From Polyangium sp. 15x6 (GTDB lineage Bacteria; Myxococcota_A; Polyangia; Polyangiales; Polyangiaceae): a stretch of DNA of 64,000 nt. This document shows positions 25,317-33,734 of this stretch, in pieces. Each line of letters opens with the position of its first letter. The stretch's first letter is position 1. The position numbers were made by a program, and so were the translations under genes. Below the pieces are notes generated by a model. That model did not search any database. It saw only the letters and a list, made by a program, of their open reading frames with translations, and was not told where the DNA came from. The stretch lies in the NCBI RefSeq assembly GCF_029960785.1, contig NZ_JASBQE010000001.1, positions 295,475-359,474 of the forward strand, read 5' to 3'.

Positions 25317-27335
25317 TCACTCCGTGCTCGATGAGGTGCCGACACCTGCCTTCCGCAAGGCGTCGCGAATGCGGTGGATGGCGAGCTCGCGCGAGAGGCT
25401 GTCCTTCGAGAGGATCGCCTCGGTCTCGGCCACGAGCCGCTCGCGGTCGGAGGGCTCGAGCACGTGCGACGTGACGATCACGACGGGGATGCCCCGCGTG
25501 CGCGGGTCGGCCTTGAGGTCGTCGAGGACGTCGAACGCGGTGACGTCCTTGAGCAGGAAGTCGAGGAAGATGACCTCGGGACGGAGCTTCTGGGCGAGCT
25601 CAACGCCCTCGGGCCCGGTGCGCGCTTCGACGAGCTCGTAGGGCGTCTTTTCGAGCAGCTTGCGCATGAGGTACCGGGCTCGCTCGTCGTCGTCGATGAC
25701 GAGCAGCCGCGTGGGCGTGCCGGGCCGCGTCACGCTCTTCAGCTTGCGGAGCAGGTGATCCTGATCGACCGGCTTGAGCCAGAACTCGTCGGCGCCGAGA
25801 GCGCGCGCGCGTTGCTCCTTGTTGGTGACGGTCACGACGAGGACGGGGATCTCGCGCGTCTCGGGGCTCTGCTTCACCTCGGCCAGGAAGTCCCAGGTGG
25901 CCTCGCCTTCGAGCATGATGTCGAGCACGATCGCCGCGGGGCGGAACGTGCCGAGGAGCCTGCGCGCGTCTTCGACGGTGCGCGCAGGCACGACCTGGAA
26001 GCCCGCGAGCGAGAGGAACTTCTCGTAGATGAACATCGTCTTGCGGTCGTCCTCGACGATGAGCACGGGCGCGCGGGAGGGATCGAGCGGGCGAGCGGCG
26101 AGCGTGGCGAGCTCGCGCACCTCGGGGTGCGTGGCGGGGATCGTGAGGGTGAAGGTCGAGCCTCGGCCGAGCTCGCTCTCGACCGTGAGCATCCCGCCGA
26201 GCAGATCGCTCAGGCGCCGCGACAGCGCGAGGCCGAGGCCGGTGCCCTTGTGTTTGCGCTGGACCGGCCCGTCGATCTGTCCGAACTCCTCGAAGATGCG
26301 ATCGAAGTGCTCGGGCGCGATGCCGATGCCCGTGTCCTTCACGGTGAAGACCACCTCGTCGCCGCGCCGCACGGCGCTCGCCACGACGCGGCCCTGTTCG
26401 GTGAACTTGAGCGCGTTCGTGACGAGGTTGCGGATGACCTGGGCGACCTTGCCCTGATCGGTCTCGAGCGTGATGTCGCCCTCGGGCAGCTCGAAGAGGA
26501 GATCGACGCCGGGGTGGGAGGGGAGGAGCGGCCGGAGCATGCCGCGCATGGCCGAGAAGAAGTCCGAGACCGTGAAGGCCTCGGCGCGCAGCGTGAGCTT
26601 GCCGGACTCCGCCTTGGAGAGATCGAGCACGTCGTTGACGAGCTGCGAGAGCTCCTCGGCCGAGGTGCGGATGAAGCGGATCTGCTTCTGCTGCTCGTCC
26701 GTGAGCGGGCCGTCGGTGCCGTCGAGCAGGAGCTGGGACAAACCCAGGATCGAGTGCAGCGGCGTGCGGAACTCGTGGCTCACGTTGGCGAGGACGCGGG
26801 CGCGGACCTCGGAGGTGCGGCGGAGCGCGTCGACCTTGTCTTCGAGCTCGGCGTGGAGGGTGACCACGCCGCGGTTCGACTCGTGGAGCTCGCGGTTCGT
26901 ACGGGTGAGCTCGGTCTGCTGGGTCTCGATCTCGCGTTTTTGCCGGACGATCTCGCGGTTCAGGTTGACGATCTCGGTGAGGGCGCGGCTGAGCTGCTCG
27001 ATCGCGCCGCCGTAGCCTTCGGGGTACACGAAGCCGAAGAGCTCGACGCCGCCCTCGTCGTCCGGGCGTGCGCTGAACGACACCGTGGCGGGCTTGCCGT
27101 TGCAGAGGAGCGAGAGCTCCCAGTTGCGGATTTCGTTCACGGCCGCGCGTGTGAGCAGCGCGTGGGTCTTTTCTTCCGTGCCGGGCACGGAGAGCGTGAT
27201 CAGCGCGGTGCCGGGCTGCGCGTGGATGAGGTTTCGTGCTCGCGCGTCGGCCCACCGGATGATCCCTTGCGCGTCACACGCGAGCACGAGTTCTCGGCTT
27301 TCCGCGAGCCAGCGCGCGTCCATTCGGTCGGTCAA
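25317..27335 (-). CDS. Hybrid histidine kinase: PAS-HisKA-HATPase-REC-REC
   Basis: 672 residues. The start TTG at 27335 has GGAGG six bases before it and overlaps the upstream stop (TTGA); ATG at 27323 is too far from that site. A PAS-like N-terminus (about 10-110), a coiled coil (about 120-170), HisKA with VLANVSHEFRTPLHSILGLS (His near 183), HATPase (NLVTNALKF, DTGIGIAPEHF, GTGLGLALSRRL), then receiver 1 (VLIVEDDRK, IVLDIMLEG, about 418-530) and receiver 2 (LLVIDDDER, VIFLDFLLKD, about 541-660). No membrane helix, so the signal is probably cytoplasmic. The upstream coupled B12-binding protein is the natural input candidate. Confidence 0.93.
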   Translation of the reverse strand: MTDRMDARWLAESRELVLACDAQGIIRWADARARNLIHAQPGTALITLSVPGTEEKTHALLTRAAVNEIRNWELSLLCNGKPATVSFSARPDDEGGVELFGFVYPEGYGGAIEQLSRALTEIVNLNREIVRQKREIETQQTELTRTNRELHESNRGVVTLHAELEDKVDALRRTSEVRARVLANVSHEFRTPLHSILGLSQLLLDGTDGPLTDEQQKQIRFIRTSAEELSQLVNDVLDLSKAESGKLTLRAEAFTVSDFFSAMRGMLRPLLPSHPGVDLLFELPEGDITLETDQGKVAQVIRNLVTNALKFTEQGRVVASAVRRGDEVVFTVKDTGIGIAPEHFDRIFEEFGQIDGPVQRKHKGTGLGLALSRRLSDLLGGMLTVESELGRGSTFTLTIPATHPEVRELATLAARPLDPSRAPVLIVEDDRKTMFIYEKFLSLAGFQVVPARTVEDARRLLGTFRPAAIVLDIMLEGEATWDFLAEVKQSPETREIPVLVVTVTNKEQRARALGADEFWLKPVDQDHLLRKLKSVTRPGTPTRLLVIDDDERARYLMRKLLEKTPYELVEARTGPEGVELAQKLRPEVIFLDFLLKDVTAFDVLDDLKADPRTRGIPVVIVTSHVLEPSDRERLVAETEAILSKDSLSRELAIHRIRDALRKAGVGTSSSTE

Positions 27336-28183
27336 GGGATCCCTCCGAGGACCTCACGCCCTGCGAGGGGTGCTGGGCGGGAGACCAGCCGGCCCACGAT
27401 CCCGACGAGGTCGTGGGTGTCGCGGGCGAATCCGTCGGCGCCGAGCTCCTGCGCTGGATCCGCGAGCATGTCGCAGGCGGCGCCGCCGACGAGGATGGGC
27501 GGCGCCTCGCCGAAGTCGGACCGGAGCCGCGCGACGGTCATGCGCAGCGAGCGCAGGTTGAAGCTCATGGTGGCCGAGAGGGCGACGACGTCCGGGCGCT
27601 CCCTGCGGATCATCGAAACGAGGGATTCGGTGGGGACATCCGCGCCGAGGAAGCGCACGTCGTAGCCCGCGAGGTCGAGGACGTCGGCGGCGAGGCGGGC
27701 GGGGAACTCGTGGTGCTCGCCCTCGACGCAGCCGAAGAGGACGAGTTTGTCGAGGAGAGGCGACGCGGGCGACAGCCGGTAGAGGTGCGCGAGGACGACC
27801 TGCGCAATCGCGGTGGCGAGGTGCTCGTCGGCGACGCTGATCCGATTGTCCTGCCAGAGCTCGCCGATCTTGCGTTGCGCCGTCTGGAGGACACGCAAAG
27901 CGATTTCCGAGGCCGGCGCGCCGCGCCCGACGCCCTCCTCCATCACGAGGCGCAGCGCTTCACGCCGATCGCCTGCGAGTTGAGCCTGTACGAAACGCGC
28001 GCACAGATCGTCGAGGTCCATGAGACCCTCGAGGTGTTGCACGGTGGACGCCCGCGGCAGGGACGAACGAAAGGCCTGATCGCTGTTTTGCGACACCTCG
28101 CGTTCCAGAGCTGCACCCTCGGAAATCATGGACTCGCGTCTTCTTGGAGCATCGTCACGGTCGGGAAAGGCAAAACGGTTCAC
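27332..28183 (-). CDS. Cobalamin-binding sensor protein, CarH-like without DNA-binding domain
   Basis: 283 residues. After a ~50-residue tail comes a four-helix B12-binding cap (about 52-137) carrying the W-x9-EH motif (W110, E120-H121) known from light-sensing CarH/LitR proteins, where it covers adenosylcobalamin. The Rossmann B12-binding domain follows (about 145-270) with FGCVEGEHHEF, in which His158 occupies the lower-ligand position of the DxHxxG motif (E-H-H-E-F-P here), then LGADVPTESLV and VALSATMSFN. The MerR-type DNA-binding domain of CarH is absent. It is the first gene of a coupled operon with two hybrid histidine kinases, so it could feed B12- or light-dependent information into a phosphorelay. 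Confidence 0.88.
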   Translation of the reverse strand: MNRFAFPDRDDAPRRRESMISEGAALEREVSQNSDQAFRSSLPRASTVQHLEGLMDLDDLCARFVQAQLAGDRREALRLVMEEGVGRGAPASEIALRVLQTAQRKIGELWQDNRISVADEHLATAIAQVVLAHLYRLSPASPLLDKLVLFGCVEGEHHEFPARLAADVLDLAGYDVRFLGADVPTESLVSMIRRERPDVVALSATMSFNLRSLRMTVARLRSDFGEAPPILVGGAACDMLADPAQELGADGFARDTHDLVGIVGRLVSRPAPLAGREVLGGIP

Positions 28184-28464
28184 GAATGGGCCTCCGGGAG
28201 CCGGGCGATCGCGGGGGGTTCGTCCGGCTCGTGGGAGCCGTGACCAGGACGGGAATGATTCTTTGCATCCGAGCCTGCCCGTGTGGCATTGATTTCTGCG
28301 TCAGGTCGCTCCGTAGGGACACGCCCGAACTCAACGAGTTATTTGCAACAGCAAGCGGACGAACTGAAATCGCCGTGTAGCGAGCGTTCGTGCCGTGCAC
28401 TCACGCTGCAATGGTGCAGGACGCGTGCTGCCCGCGAGGGATGGGGACGATTAGATTTTCGAGC

Positions 28465-30111
28465 ATGGCGGTTCGCATCATTCCGCTCGGCGGATTGGGG
28501 GAGGTCGGCATGAACGCGATGGTCATCGAAGAGGATGGCCGCCGCGTGCTCGTCGATTGCGGGGTGCTCTTTCCGAACGATCAGGTGCTGGGCGTCGAGG
28601 TGGCCATCCCCGATCTGCGTTATTTGCGCGAGGCGGGCGGTCTCGACGCCGTGCTCCTCACGCACGGGCACGAGGACCACATCGGCGGCCTGCCCTCGGT
28701 CTTGCGCGAATTCCGGGTCCCGGTGTACGGGACCCGATTCACGCTCGGGCTCCTCCAGGAGCGGCTCGTCGAGCTAGGAATCTCGGCTCCGCTGACGGAG
28801 GTTTGGCCCGGCGAACGTTTCCAGGCGGGGCCCTTCCGGGTCGAGCCGATCCGCGTCACGCATTCGATTCCGGACGCGGTGGGCTTCGCCCTCGAGACGG
28901 GCGAAGGGATCCTCGTGCACACGGGAGACTTCAAGATCGATCTGACGCCCGTGGGCGGCGAGCGCCTAGATATCGCGCGTTTCGCCGAGTATGGCAGGGC
29001 GGGCGTGGCCGCGCTCCTCTCGGACTCGACGAACGCCGAGCGAGAGGGTTTTTCCGTGAGCGAGAGCGCGGTGGCCGAGGCCTTCGCGCGGCGCTTCGGC
29101 GAGGCGAGGGGACGGATCGTCGTCGCGCTCTTCGCCTCCAACGTGTACCGGGTGCAGAGCATTCTCGACCTCGCGGACGAACTCGGGCGCCGGGTGACGC
29201 TCGCCGGCCGCAGCCTCTGCACGAACGTGCGGATCGCAGAAGCGCAGGGGCTCCTCGACATCCCCGACGGTGTGCTGCTCGACGTCGACAAGGCCGCGGG
29301 AATGCCGCCCGAAGAGCTGATCGTCCTCACCTCGGGCGCGCAGGGCGAGCCGAACAGCGCGCTCGCTCGCATGGCCACCGGCGACCACCGGCAATTGCGC
29401 GTCGAGGCGGGCGACACCGTGATCTTCTCGTCACGCGCGATCCCGGGCAATGAAATCGCGGTCGGTCAGATCGCCAATCGCCTCGCCAAGCGCGGCGCGG
29501 TGGTCGTGGATCGAGCGTTCGATCCGATCCACGTGAGCGGGCACGCGCAGATGGAGGAGCAGAAGATGCTGATCGACGCCGTGCGGCCGCGGCATTTCGT
29601 GCCCATCCACGGCGAATACCGGATGCTGCTCGCGCACGCGCGCACGGCGCTCCGGATGGGGCTCTCGGCGACGGACGTCTTCGTGATCGAGGACGGCGAG
29701 GTGCTGTCGATCGAGAGCGGCCAGATGCGCCTCGGCGCGCCGGTGCCGAGCGGGCGCGTTTGGCTCGACGCGCGGGGAGGCCTCGACGTATCGGAGCTCG
29801 TTTTGCGCGAGCGGGAGGTGATTTCGGAGCAAGGAATGGTATTGGTGCTCGTGGTCGCGGATCGCAAGACGGGCGAGGTCGTGCGAGGGCCGGACCTGCT
29901 CGCGCGTGGCGTGGCGCATTTCGACGAAGGGAGCGAGCTCCACGCGAGGGCGCGGCGAAACGCGGAGGAGGAGCTCGCGCGGCTGTCGGCGCCGATGCGG
30001 ACCTTGGCGCCGGCGCTGGAAGACGCGCTGAGCCGCGGCGTGCGAGCGGCGTTTGCCCACCGGGAGCGAGGCAAGAGGCCGGCCGTCTTGCCCATCGCGA
30101 TGCTGCTGTAG
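28465..30111 (+). CDS. rnj: Ribonuclease J
   Basis: 548 residues from ATG 28465 (MAVRIIPLGGLGEVGMNAMV, the universal RNase J start); a longer upstream frame is discounted. Metallo-beta-lactamase motif HGHEDHIGG at 67-75 and further zinc ligands in VHTGDFKID and ALLSDSTNAE. The beta-CASP part has LTSGAQGEPNSALARMA and HVSGHAQMEE, and HFVPIHGEYRML closes the core. The C-terminal domain (~450-548) is present. The enzyme acts in RNA processing and 5'-3' decay. In this lineage it may be the principal decay nuclease, but that is not shown here. Confidence 0.95.
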   Translation: MAVRIIPLGGLGEVGMNAMVIEEDGRRVLVDCGVLFPNDQVLGVEVAIPDLRYLREAGGLDAVLLTHGHEDHIGGLPSVLREFRVPVYGTRFTLGLLQERLVELGISAPLTEVWPGERFQAGPFRVEPIRVTHSIPDAVGFALETGEGILVHTGDFKIDLTPVGGERLDIARFAEYGRAGVAALLSDSTNAEREGFSVSESAVAEAFARRFGEARGRIVVALFASNVYRVQSILDLADELGRRVTLAGRSLCTNVRIAEAQGLLDIPDGVLLDVDKAAGMPPEELIVLTSGAQGEPNSALARMATGDHRQLRVEAGDTVIFSSRAIPGNEIAVGQIANRLAKRGAVVVDRAFDPIHVSGHAQMEEQKMLIDAVRPRHFVPIHGEYRMLLAHARTALRMGLSATDVFVIEDGEVLSIESGQMRLGAPVPSGRVWLDARGGLDVSELVLREREVISEQGMVLVLVVADRKTGEVVRGPDLLARGVAHFDEGSELHARARRNAEEELARLSAPMRTLAPALEDALSRGVRAAFAHRERGKRPAVLPIAMLL

Positions 30112-30152
30112 CCTTGCCGGGCAGGCCTCGAATTTGCCGGCGACGGAGCGTC

Positions 30153-30827
30153 ATGAACCAAGCGGCATTGCTCGACGTGGACGGGACGCTGATCGACACG
30201 AACCTCCTGCACGTGCTCGCCTGGCGGCGGGCCTTCGAGCGGCTCGGGAGGGAAATCGAGGCGAACCGGATTCTGCACGCCATCGGAATGGGCGGAGACA
30301 GGCTCGTGCCCGCGATTCTGGGAGAGGTCCCGGACGACGTCGCCGAGCAGGCGAGCGCCTTTCACACGGAGGAATACGTCGAGACGGGCCTCATCGAGCA
30401 CGCGCGTGCTCTCCCCGGCGCGACGCGGCTGCTCGAAGCGCTGCGCGAGCGAGGCGTGCGCATCGCGCTGGCGAGCTCGGCGCGCCGCGAGGAGCTCGAT
30501 CGGCTCCTCGCCAAGCTCGGCCCGTCCGCGAAGCACGTGGACGTGATCATCTCGAAGGACGACGTCTCCACGACGAAACCCGCGCCCGATATCTTTGCGC
30601 AGGCGCTCTCGGCGCTGGGGCAGCCGGCCGAGGCGTTCGTCGTGGGCGATACGGTGTACGACATCGTCGCGGCAAAGCAGATCGACCTGCCTTGTTTGTG
30701 CGTGCTCACCGGCGGAATCGAGCGCGACTTGCTCGAGCAGGCGGGGGCGGCCGCGATCTATTCGACCGCGCAGGCCCTCGCCGACGATCTCGAGCAGGCG
30801 CTCGGATCGAGCCGTCGCGCGGCATGA
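30153..30827 (+). CDS. HAD-superfamily hydrolase (phosphatase/phosphoglucomutase-like)
   Basis: 224 residues. ATG at 30153 with GGAG five bases upstream. HAD motifs: I LLDVDGTLIDTN (Asp nucleophile), II IALASSARREE, III K in TTKPAPDIF, IV VVGDTVYDI. An alpha-helical cap (about 20-85) lies between motifs I and II, so it belongs to subfamily I with a C1 cap, the group of phosphoglycolate phosphatase and beta-phosphoglucomutase. The substrate cannot be fixed. It starts 42 nt after the RNase J stop and may be cotranscribed. Confidence 0.92.
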   Translation: MNQAALLDVDGTLIDTNLLHVLAWRRAFERLGREIEANRILHAIGMGGDRLVPAILGEVPDDVAEQASAFHTEEYVETGLIEHARALPGATRLLEALRERGVRIALASSARREELDRLLAKLGPSAKHVDVIISKDDVSTTKPAPDIFAQALSALGQPAEAFVVGDTVYDIVAAKQIDLPCLCVLTGGIERDLLEQAGAAAIYSTAQALADDLEQALGSSRRAA

Positions 30828-30863
30828 GGTCGGTCCGCGGTGGCCGTCTCTCCGGCCGCGGAA

Positions 30864-31448
30864 TCAGCCGTGAAACGCCCGGATCGTCACCGAGATCCTT
30901 CGCCCGCGCGAGCCCTTCGGCGCCGGGACCTCGTGGGTCCAGGCTCGATTCGTGTTCCACGGAATGACGATGACCCCCGCATGCACCGCGGGGACGTCGA
31001 CGAACCCTTTTCCTCGCCACGGCCGCATGCGGAACACCCGCTCCTCGCCGAACGAGAACGTGACGATCGGCGAGCCCTCGACGCGGTTGATGTCGCTGTC
31101 GCGATGTTTGCCGATGTAATGCCCCTCGGCGCCGTCGTACCAGTTGAAGAGCAGGCCGTTCAGCCGCGGATCGAAGGTCTCGCGCGCCCAGCCGAGCCAG
31201 ACGTCCATCTCTTTCGTCAGCGGGAGCGCGCGGTTCGTGTTGCCCGTGTAGCGGTAATCCGCGCCGTAGGCCTGTTGCCATCGCGGTGTGCGCACGAGGC
31301 GGCCGTGCATCTTGATCTCGTGGAACACGTCGGGGTGCAGCGCCCAGAGCGCCTCGAAGCCGGCCGCGTCCGGGACCAGGGCCTCCGGCAGGGCGCCGAC
31401 CTGCACGTGGTGCGTCTCGTCGAGCGCGATCGTGCGGAGCGGGATCAT
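30864..31448 (-). CDS. AlkB-like 2-oxoglutarate/Fe(II)-dependent dioxygenase
   Basis: 194 residues. Iron ligands H115 and D117 (GKHRDSD) and H172 (WTHEV). The 2-oxoglutarate and substrate arginines form the AlkB signature RxxxxxR at 184-190 (RISVTIR). The NWYDGAEGHYIGKH strand is also AlkB-type. AlkB enzymes demethylate alkylated bases in DNA or RNA; some homologues act on proteins. The N-terminus is shorter than in E. coli AlkB, as in AlkB-like subgroup proteins. Convergent with the HAD gene; no other repair genes are adjacent. Confidence 0.88.
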   Translation of the reverse strand: MIPLRTIALDETHHVQVGALPEALVPDAAGFEALWALHPDVFHEIKMHGRLVRTPRWQQAYGADYRYTGNTNRALPLTKEMDVWLGWARETFDPRLNGLLFNWYDGAEGHYIGKHRDSDINRVEGSPIVTFSFGEERVFRMRPWRGKGFVDVPAVHAGVIVIPWNTNRAWTHEVPAPKGSRGRRISVTIRAFHG

Positions 31449-31502
31449 GGGCTGATCATACGTTCAGACGGAGCGGAACACAAGAGAGTAGTTCTCCGGC
31501 GG

Positions 31503-31561
31503 TTGACCTCCCCCTTTCGAGTGGTTTTACTCGGGGCCCGGCCGCGTTCGGCTGAAGGAGG
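31503..31561 (+). promoter_or_regulatory. Possible promoter and strong ribosome-binding site of GST gene
   Basis: TTGACC (31503-31508) is followed after 16 bp by TTTTAC (31525-31530), a weak -10. A small inverted repeat, CGAGT-GGTTTT-ACTCG (31518-31533), overlaps the -10 and may be an operator. AAGGAGG (31555-31561) is a perfect Shine-Dalgarno nine bases before the ATG at 31571, which settles that start. Confidence 0.4.
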
Positions 31562-31570
31562 TTCGTTTCG

Positions 31571-32212
31571 ATGTCGCTCACGTTTTATTACGGCTCCGGA
31601 TCGCCGTACGCCTGGAAGGTATGGCTCGCGCTCGAGCACAAGAAGCTCGACTACGAGTGGAAGCTGCTCACGTTCGATCGCGGCGAGACGCGTGCCCCCG
31701 AGTTTCTCGCGATCAACCCGCGCGGCAAGGTGCCCGTCCTCGTGCATGACGGACTCGCCATCGCCGAATCGAACGCGATCGTCGAGTACCTCGAAGAACG
31801 ATTCCCCGATTCCCCGCTCTGGCCGAAAGACGCGGCCGCGCGCGCGAAGGCCCGCCAGCTCGCCGCCGAGGCCGACGGCTACATCGCCCCGGTGCAGCGC
31901 CGTCTGTTCCAGGAAACTTTGTACACCAAGGAAGAGGCGCGAGACGCGACGAAGATCGCCGAGGCGCACGCGGCGATCCTCGAAGAGCTCGCGCGATGGG
32001 ACGCTCGGCTCACGGGGGATTGGCTCGCGGGGGAGCTCTCGCTCGCCGATTTCGCAGCCTACCCGCACATCCGGGCCATCCGCCGCGTCGACGACCGGCT
32101 GCCCGCGCACGGCCTCGGCGACCGCTGGCCTGCCCGCATCAACGCCTGGATGAAGCGCATCGAGGCGTTGCCCTATTACGAGAAGACGATTCCCCCGCAC
32201 TGGAAAGGCTGA
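31571..32212 (+). CDS. Glutathione S-transferase family protein
   Basis: 213 residues. Thioredoxin-like N-terminal domain (1-80) with LTFYYGSGSPYAWKVWLALE, the cis-Pro segment GKVPVLV and the glutathione-binding ESNAIVEYLEERFP. The all-helical C-terminal domain contains LAGELSLADFAAYPHI (N-capping box and hydrophobic staple region). A cytoplasmic detoxification or thiol-transfer enzyme; the specific substrate is not predictable. It is divergent from the AlkB-like gene, with its own promoter region, so a joint role in alkylation damage is possible but speculative. Confidence 0.93.
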   Translation: MSLTFYYGSGSPYAWKVWLALEHKKLDYEWKLLTFDRGETRAPEFLAINPRGKVPVLVHDGLAIAESNAIVEYLEERFPDSPLWPKDAAARAKARQLAAEADGYIAPVQRRLFQETLYTKEEARDATKIAEAHAAILEELARWDARLTGDWLAGELSLADFAAYPHIRAIRRVDDRLPAHGLGDRWPARINAWMKRIEALPYYEKTIPPHWKG

Positions 32213-32413
32213 GCTTCCGCAGATCCGCGGGAGAGCGCCGACCGGGCGCGTCTCCCGCGGCGGTCGGGCGCGGCGCTCGGCGGCGCTCGAAGAGCAGGCT
32301 CGAGCTCGCGGCCATCGGCATTGCGACCGCTTGCGCTGTGGGAGCATGGCTCGAAGTTCGCCCCTGACTCGCTTTGCGTTGCGACCGGCGTCGCCGGGAC
32401 CCAGCTTCGAGGT

Positions 32414-33595
32414 ATGCCCGTGACCGGCAAGACCCGCACGCGTCTTCACCGAGCCGAGCAGGCCTTGCAGGAGAGCGAGGCGAGGCTCCGCGCCTGTACG
32501 GACACAGCCGAGAGGCGCGCCACCGAGCTCGAGACGTTGACCGACATCATGATCGACCCCGTTCTCGTCATCGATGTCGTCGCGTGGGTCACCCTGGCGA
32601 ATCCCGCAGCCTTGCGCCTGTTCGGCGTCGAGCGGGGGAGCGACGTGCCGCGGGATCTCGGGCTCCTCATCGATTCCATGCAGCTTCGCCACCTCGACGG
32701 GCGGCGGATCACGCGCGAGGAAATGCCGCTCCTCCGTGCGCTCGAGGGCGAGACCGTCCGGGGGGAACGGGTCATCGCGCGCCTGCCCGGCATGTCAGGC
32801 ACCGCGTACATCGAGCGTAGCGCGGCGCCCATTTTCAATCGGAAAGGAGACGTCCGCGGCGCGGTCTGGATCGGACGCGACGTGACCCCCTACGTCCAGC
32901 TCGAGCGGCTCAAAGAGGAGTTCGTCCAGGTCGCCGCCCACGAGCTGGAAACGCCGATCGCCGTGATGAAGGGTCACGCAGAGCTCCTCCTTCGCCGCGC
33001 GCCGGCTGATCTGACGCCGCGGTCGCGCAGCGCGCTCGAGGCCATCAATCGAGGGGCGAGCCGTATCGACAAGATCGTCCAGGATCTGCTCGACATCTCG
33101 CTGCTCCAGACGGGCAAGCTCGATCTCGTGCGGGAGCCCGTGGACCTGGCCGCCCTCGTGCGGGAGGTCACGGGTCGCTTCGCGTCCGGCCGGTCCCACG
33201 CGATCCGGCTGCGTACCGAGGGGGAGGTGATCCTCTCGGCAGACCGTCGGCGCCTCGAATCCGTGGTCTACACCGTGCTCGACAATGCATTTCGTTACTC
33301 ACCCGCGGGGAGCGAGGTCGAGGTCGAGGTGATCGTGGACGGTCGGGAGGCTCGCGTGTGCGTCCAGGATCGGGGCGTCGGCATTCCGCAAGCGCGGCAA
33401 GGGCGTATCTTCGAGCGATTCTACCGCGCGCACACCGGAACGCCCCACGATTCCGGTGGGATGGGCGTGGCGCTCTTCATCGCGCGCGCGATCGTCGAGG
33501 CGCACGGAGGCGGGATGTGGTTCGGGAGCGAGGAGGGCCGCGGCAGCCTATTTTGCTTCCGCCTGCCCCTGGGAGGCGCCGATGAGCGCCGATAG
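32414..33595 (+). CDS. PAS-domain sensor histidine kinase
   Basis: 393 residues from ATG 32414 (GAGG just before). A coiled coil (about 8-40) leads into a PAS domain (about 40-160) ending in the PAC-like AAPIFNRKGDVRGAVWIGRDVT. HisKA has VAAHELETPIAVMKG (His176). HATPase: DNAFRYSP, DRGVGIPQ, GGMGVALFIARAIVEAHGG. No membrane segment, so it is a cytoplasmic sensor. The start codon of a response-regulator-like remnant overlaps its last codons, which suggests that the cognate regulator was lost by deletion and the kinase is now orphaned. Confidence 0.9.
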   Translation: MPVTGKTRTRLHRAEQALQESEARLRACTDTAERRATELETLTDIMIDPVLVIDVVAWVTLANPAALRLFGVERGSDVPRDLGLLIDSMQLRHLDGRRITREEMPLLRALEGETVRGERVIARLPGMSGTAYIERSAAPIFNRKGDVRGAVWIGRDVTPYVQLERLKEEFVQVAAHELETPIAVMKGHAELLLRRAPADLTPRSRSALEAINRGASRIDKIVQDLLDISLLQTGKLDLVREPVDLAALVREVTGRFASGRSHAIRLRTEGEVILSADRRRLESVVYTVLDNAFRYSPAGSEVEVEVIVDGREARVCVQDRGVGIPQARQGRIFERFYRAHTGTPHDSGGMGVALFIARAIVEAHGGGMWFGSEEGRGSLFCFRLPLGGADERR

Positions 33596-33734
33596 CTGCG
33601 GCCGTGTGCTCGTGGTGGAGGACGAGGAGGAGCTGCGCGCGCCGGCTCGCCAGCCAGGCCGTGTCCTGCTATCGTGGGGCCGTCCGCGGGTCGTGACGAG
33701 CAGGTGCGAGAGATGTCCGAACATTTCGACGTGA
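33582..33734 (+). pseudogene. Response-regulator remnant truncated after the first receiver strand
   Basis: ATG at 33582 with GGGAGG upstream overlaps the kinase stop, as expected for a coupled response regulator. The product begins MSADSCGRVLVVEDEEELRA, the first strand and acidic pocket of a receiver domain. Similarity then stops: the next residues are Arg/Pro/Ser rich and the frame ends after 50 codons, inside the start of the monooxygenase gene. The phospho-Asp strand and any output domain are missing. The simplest explanation is a deletion joining the first ~20 codons to sequence just ahead of the monooxygenase gene. Confidence 0.65.

Noticed and set aside
28184..28464. Promoter or RNA element in the gap between the B12 sensor and RNase J genes
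   Set aside because: Only short imperfect repeats such as CTGCA-ATGG-TGCAG are present; no convincing -35/-10 pair or riboswitch-like fold (including a cobalamin riboswitch) could be seen by eye.
30864..32212. AlkB-like gene and GST gene as one alkylation-defence operon
   Set aside because: They are divergent with separate starts, and the GST gene has its own promoter-like region; joint regulation is possible but nothing in the sequence shows it.
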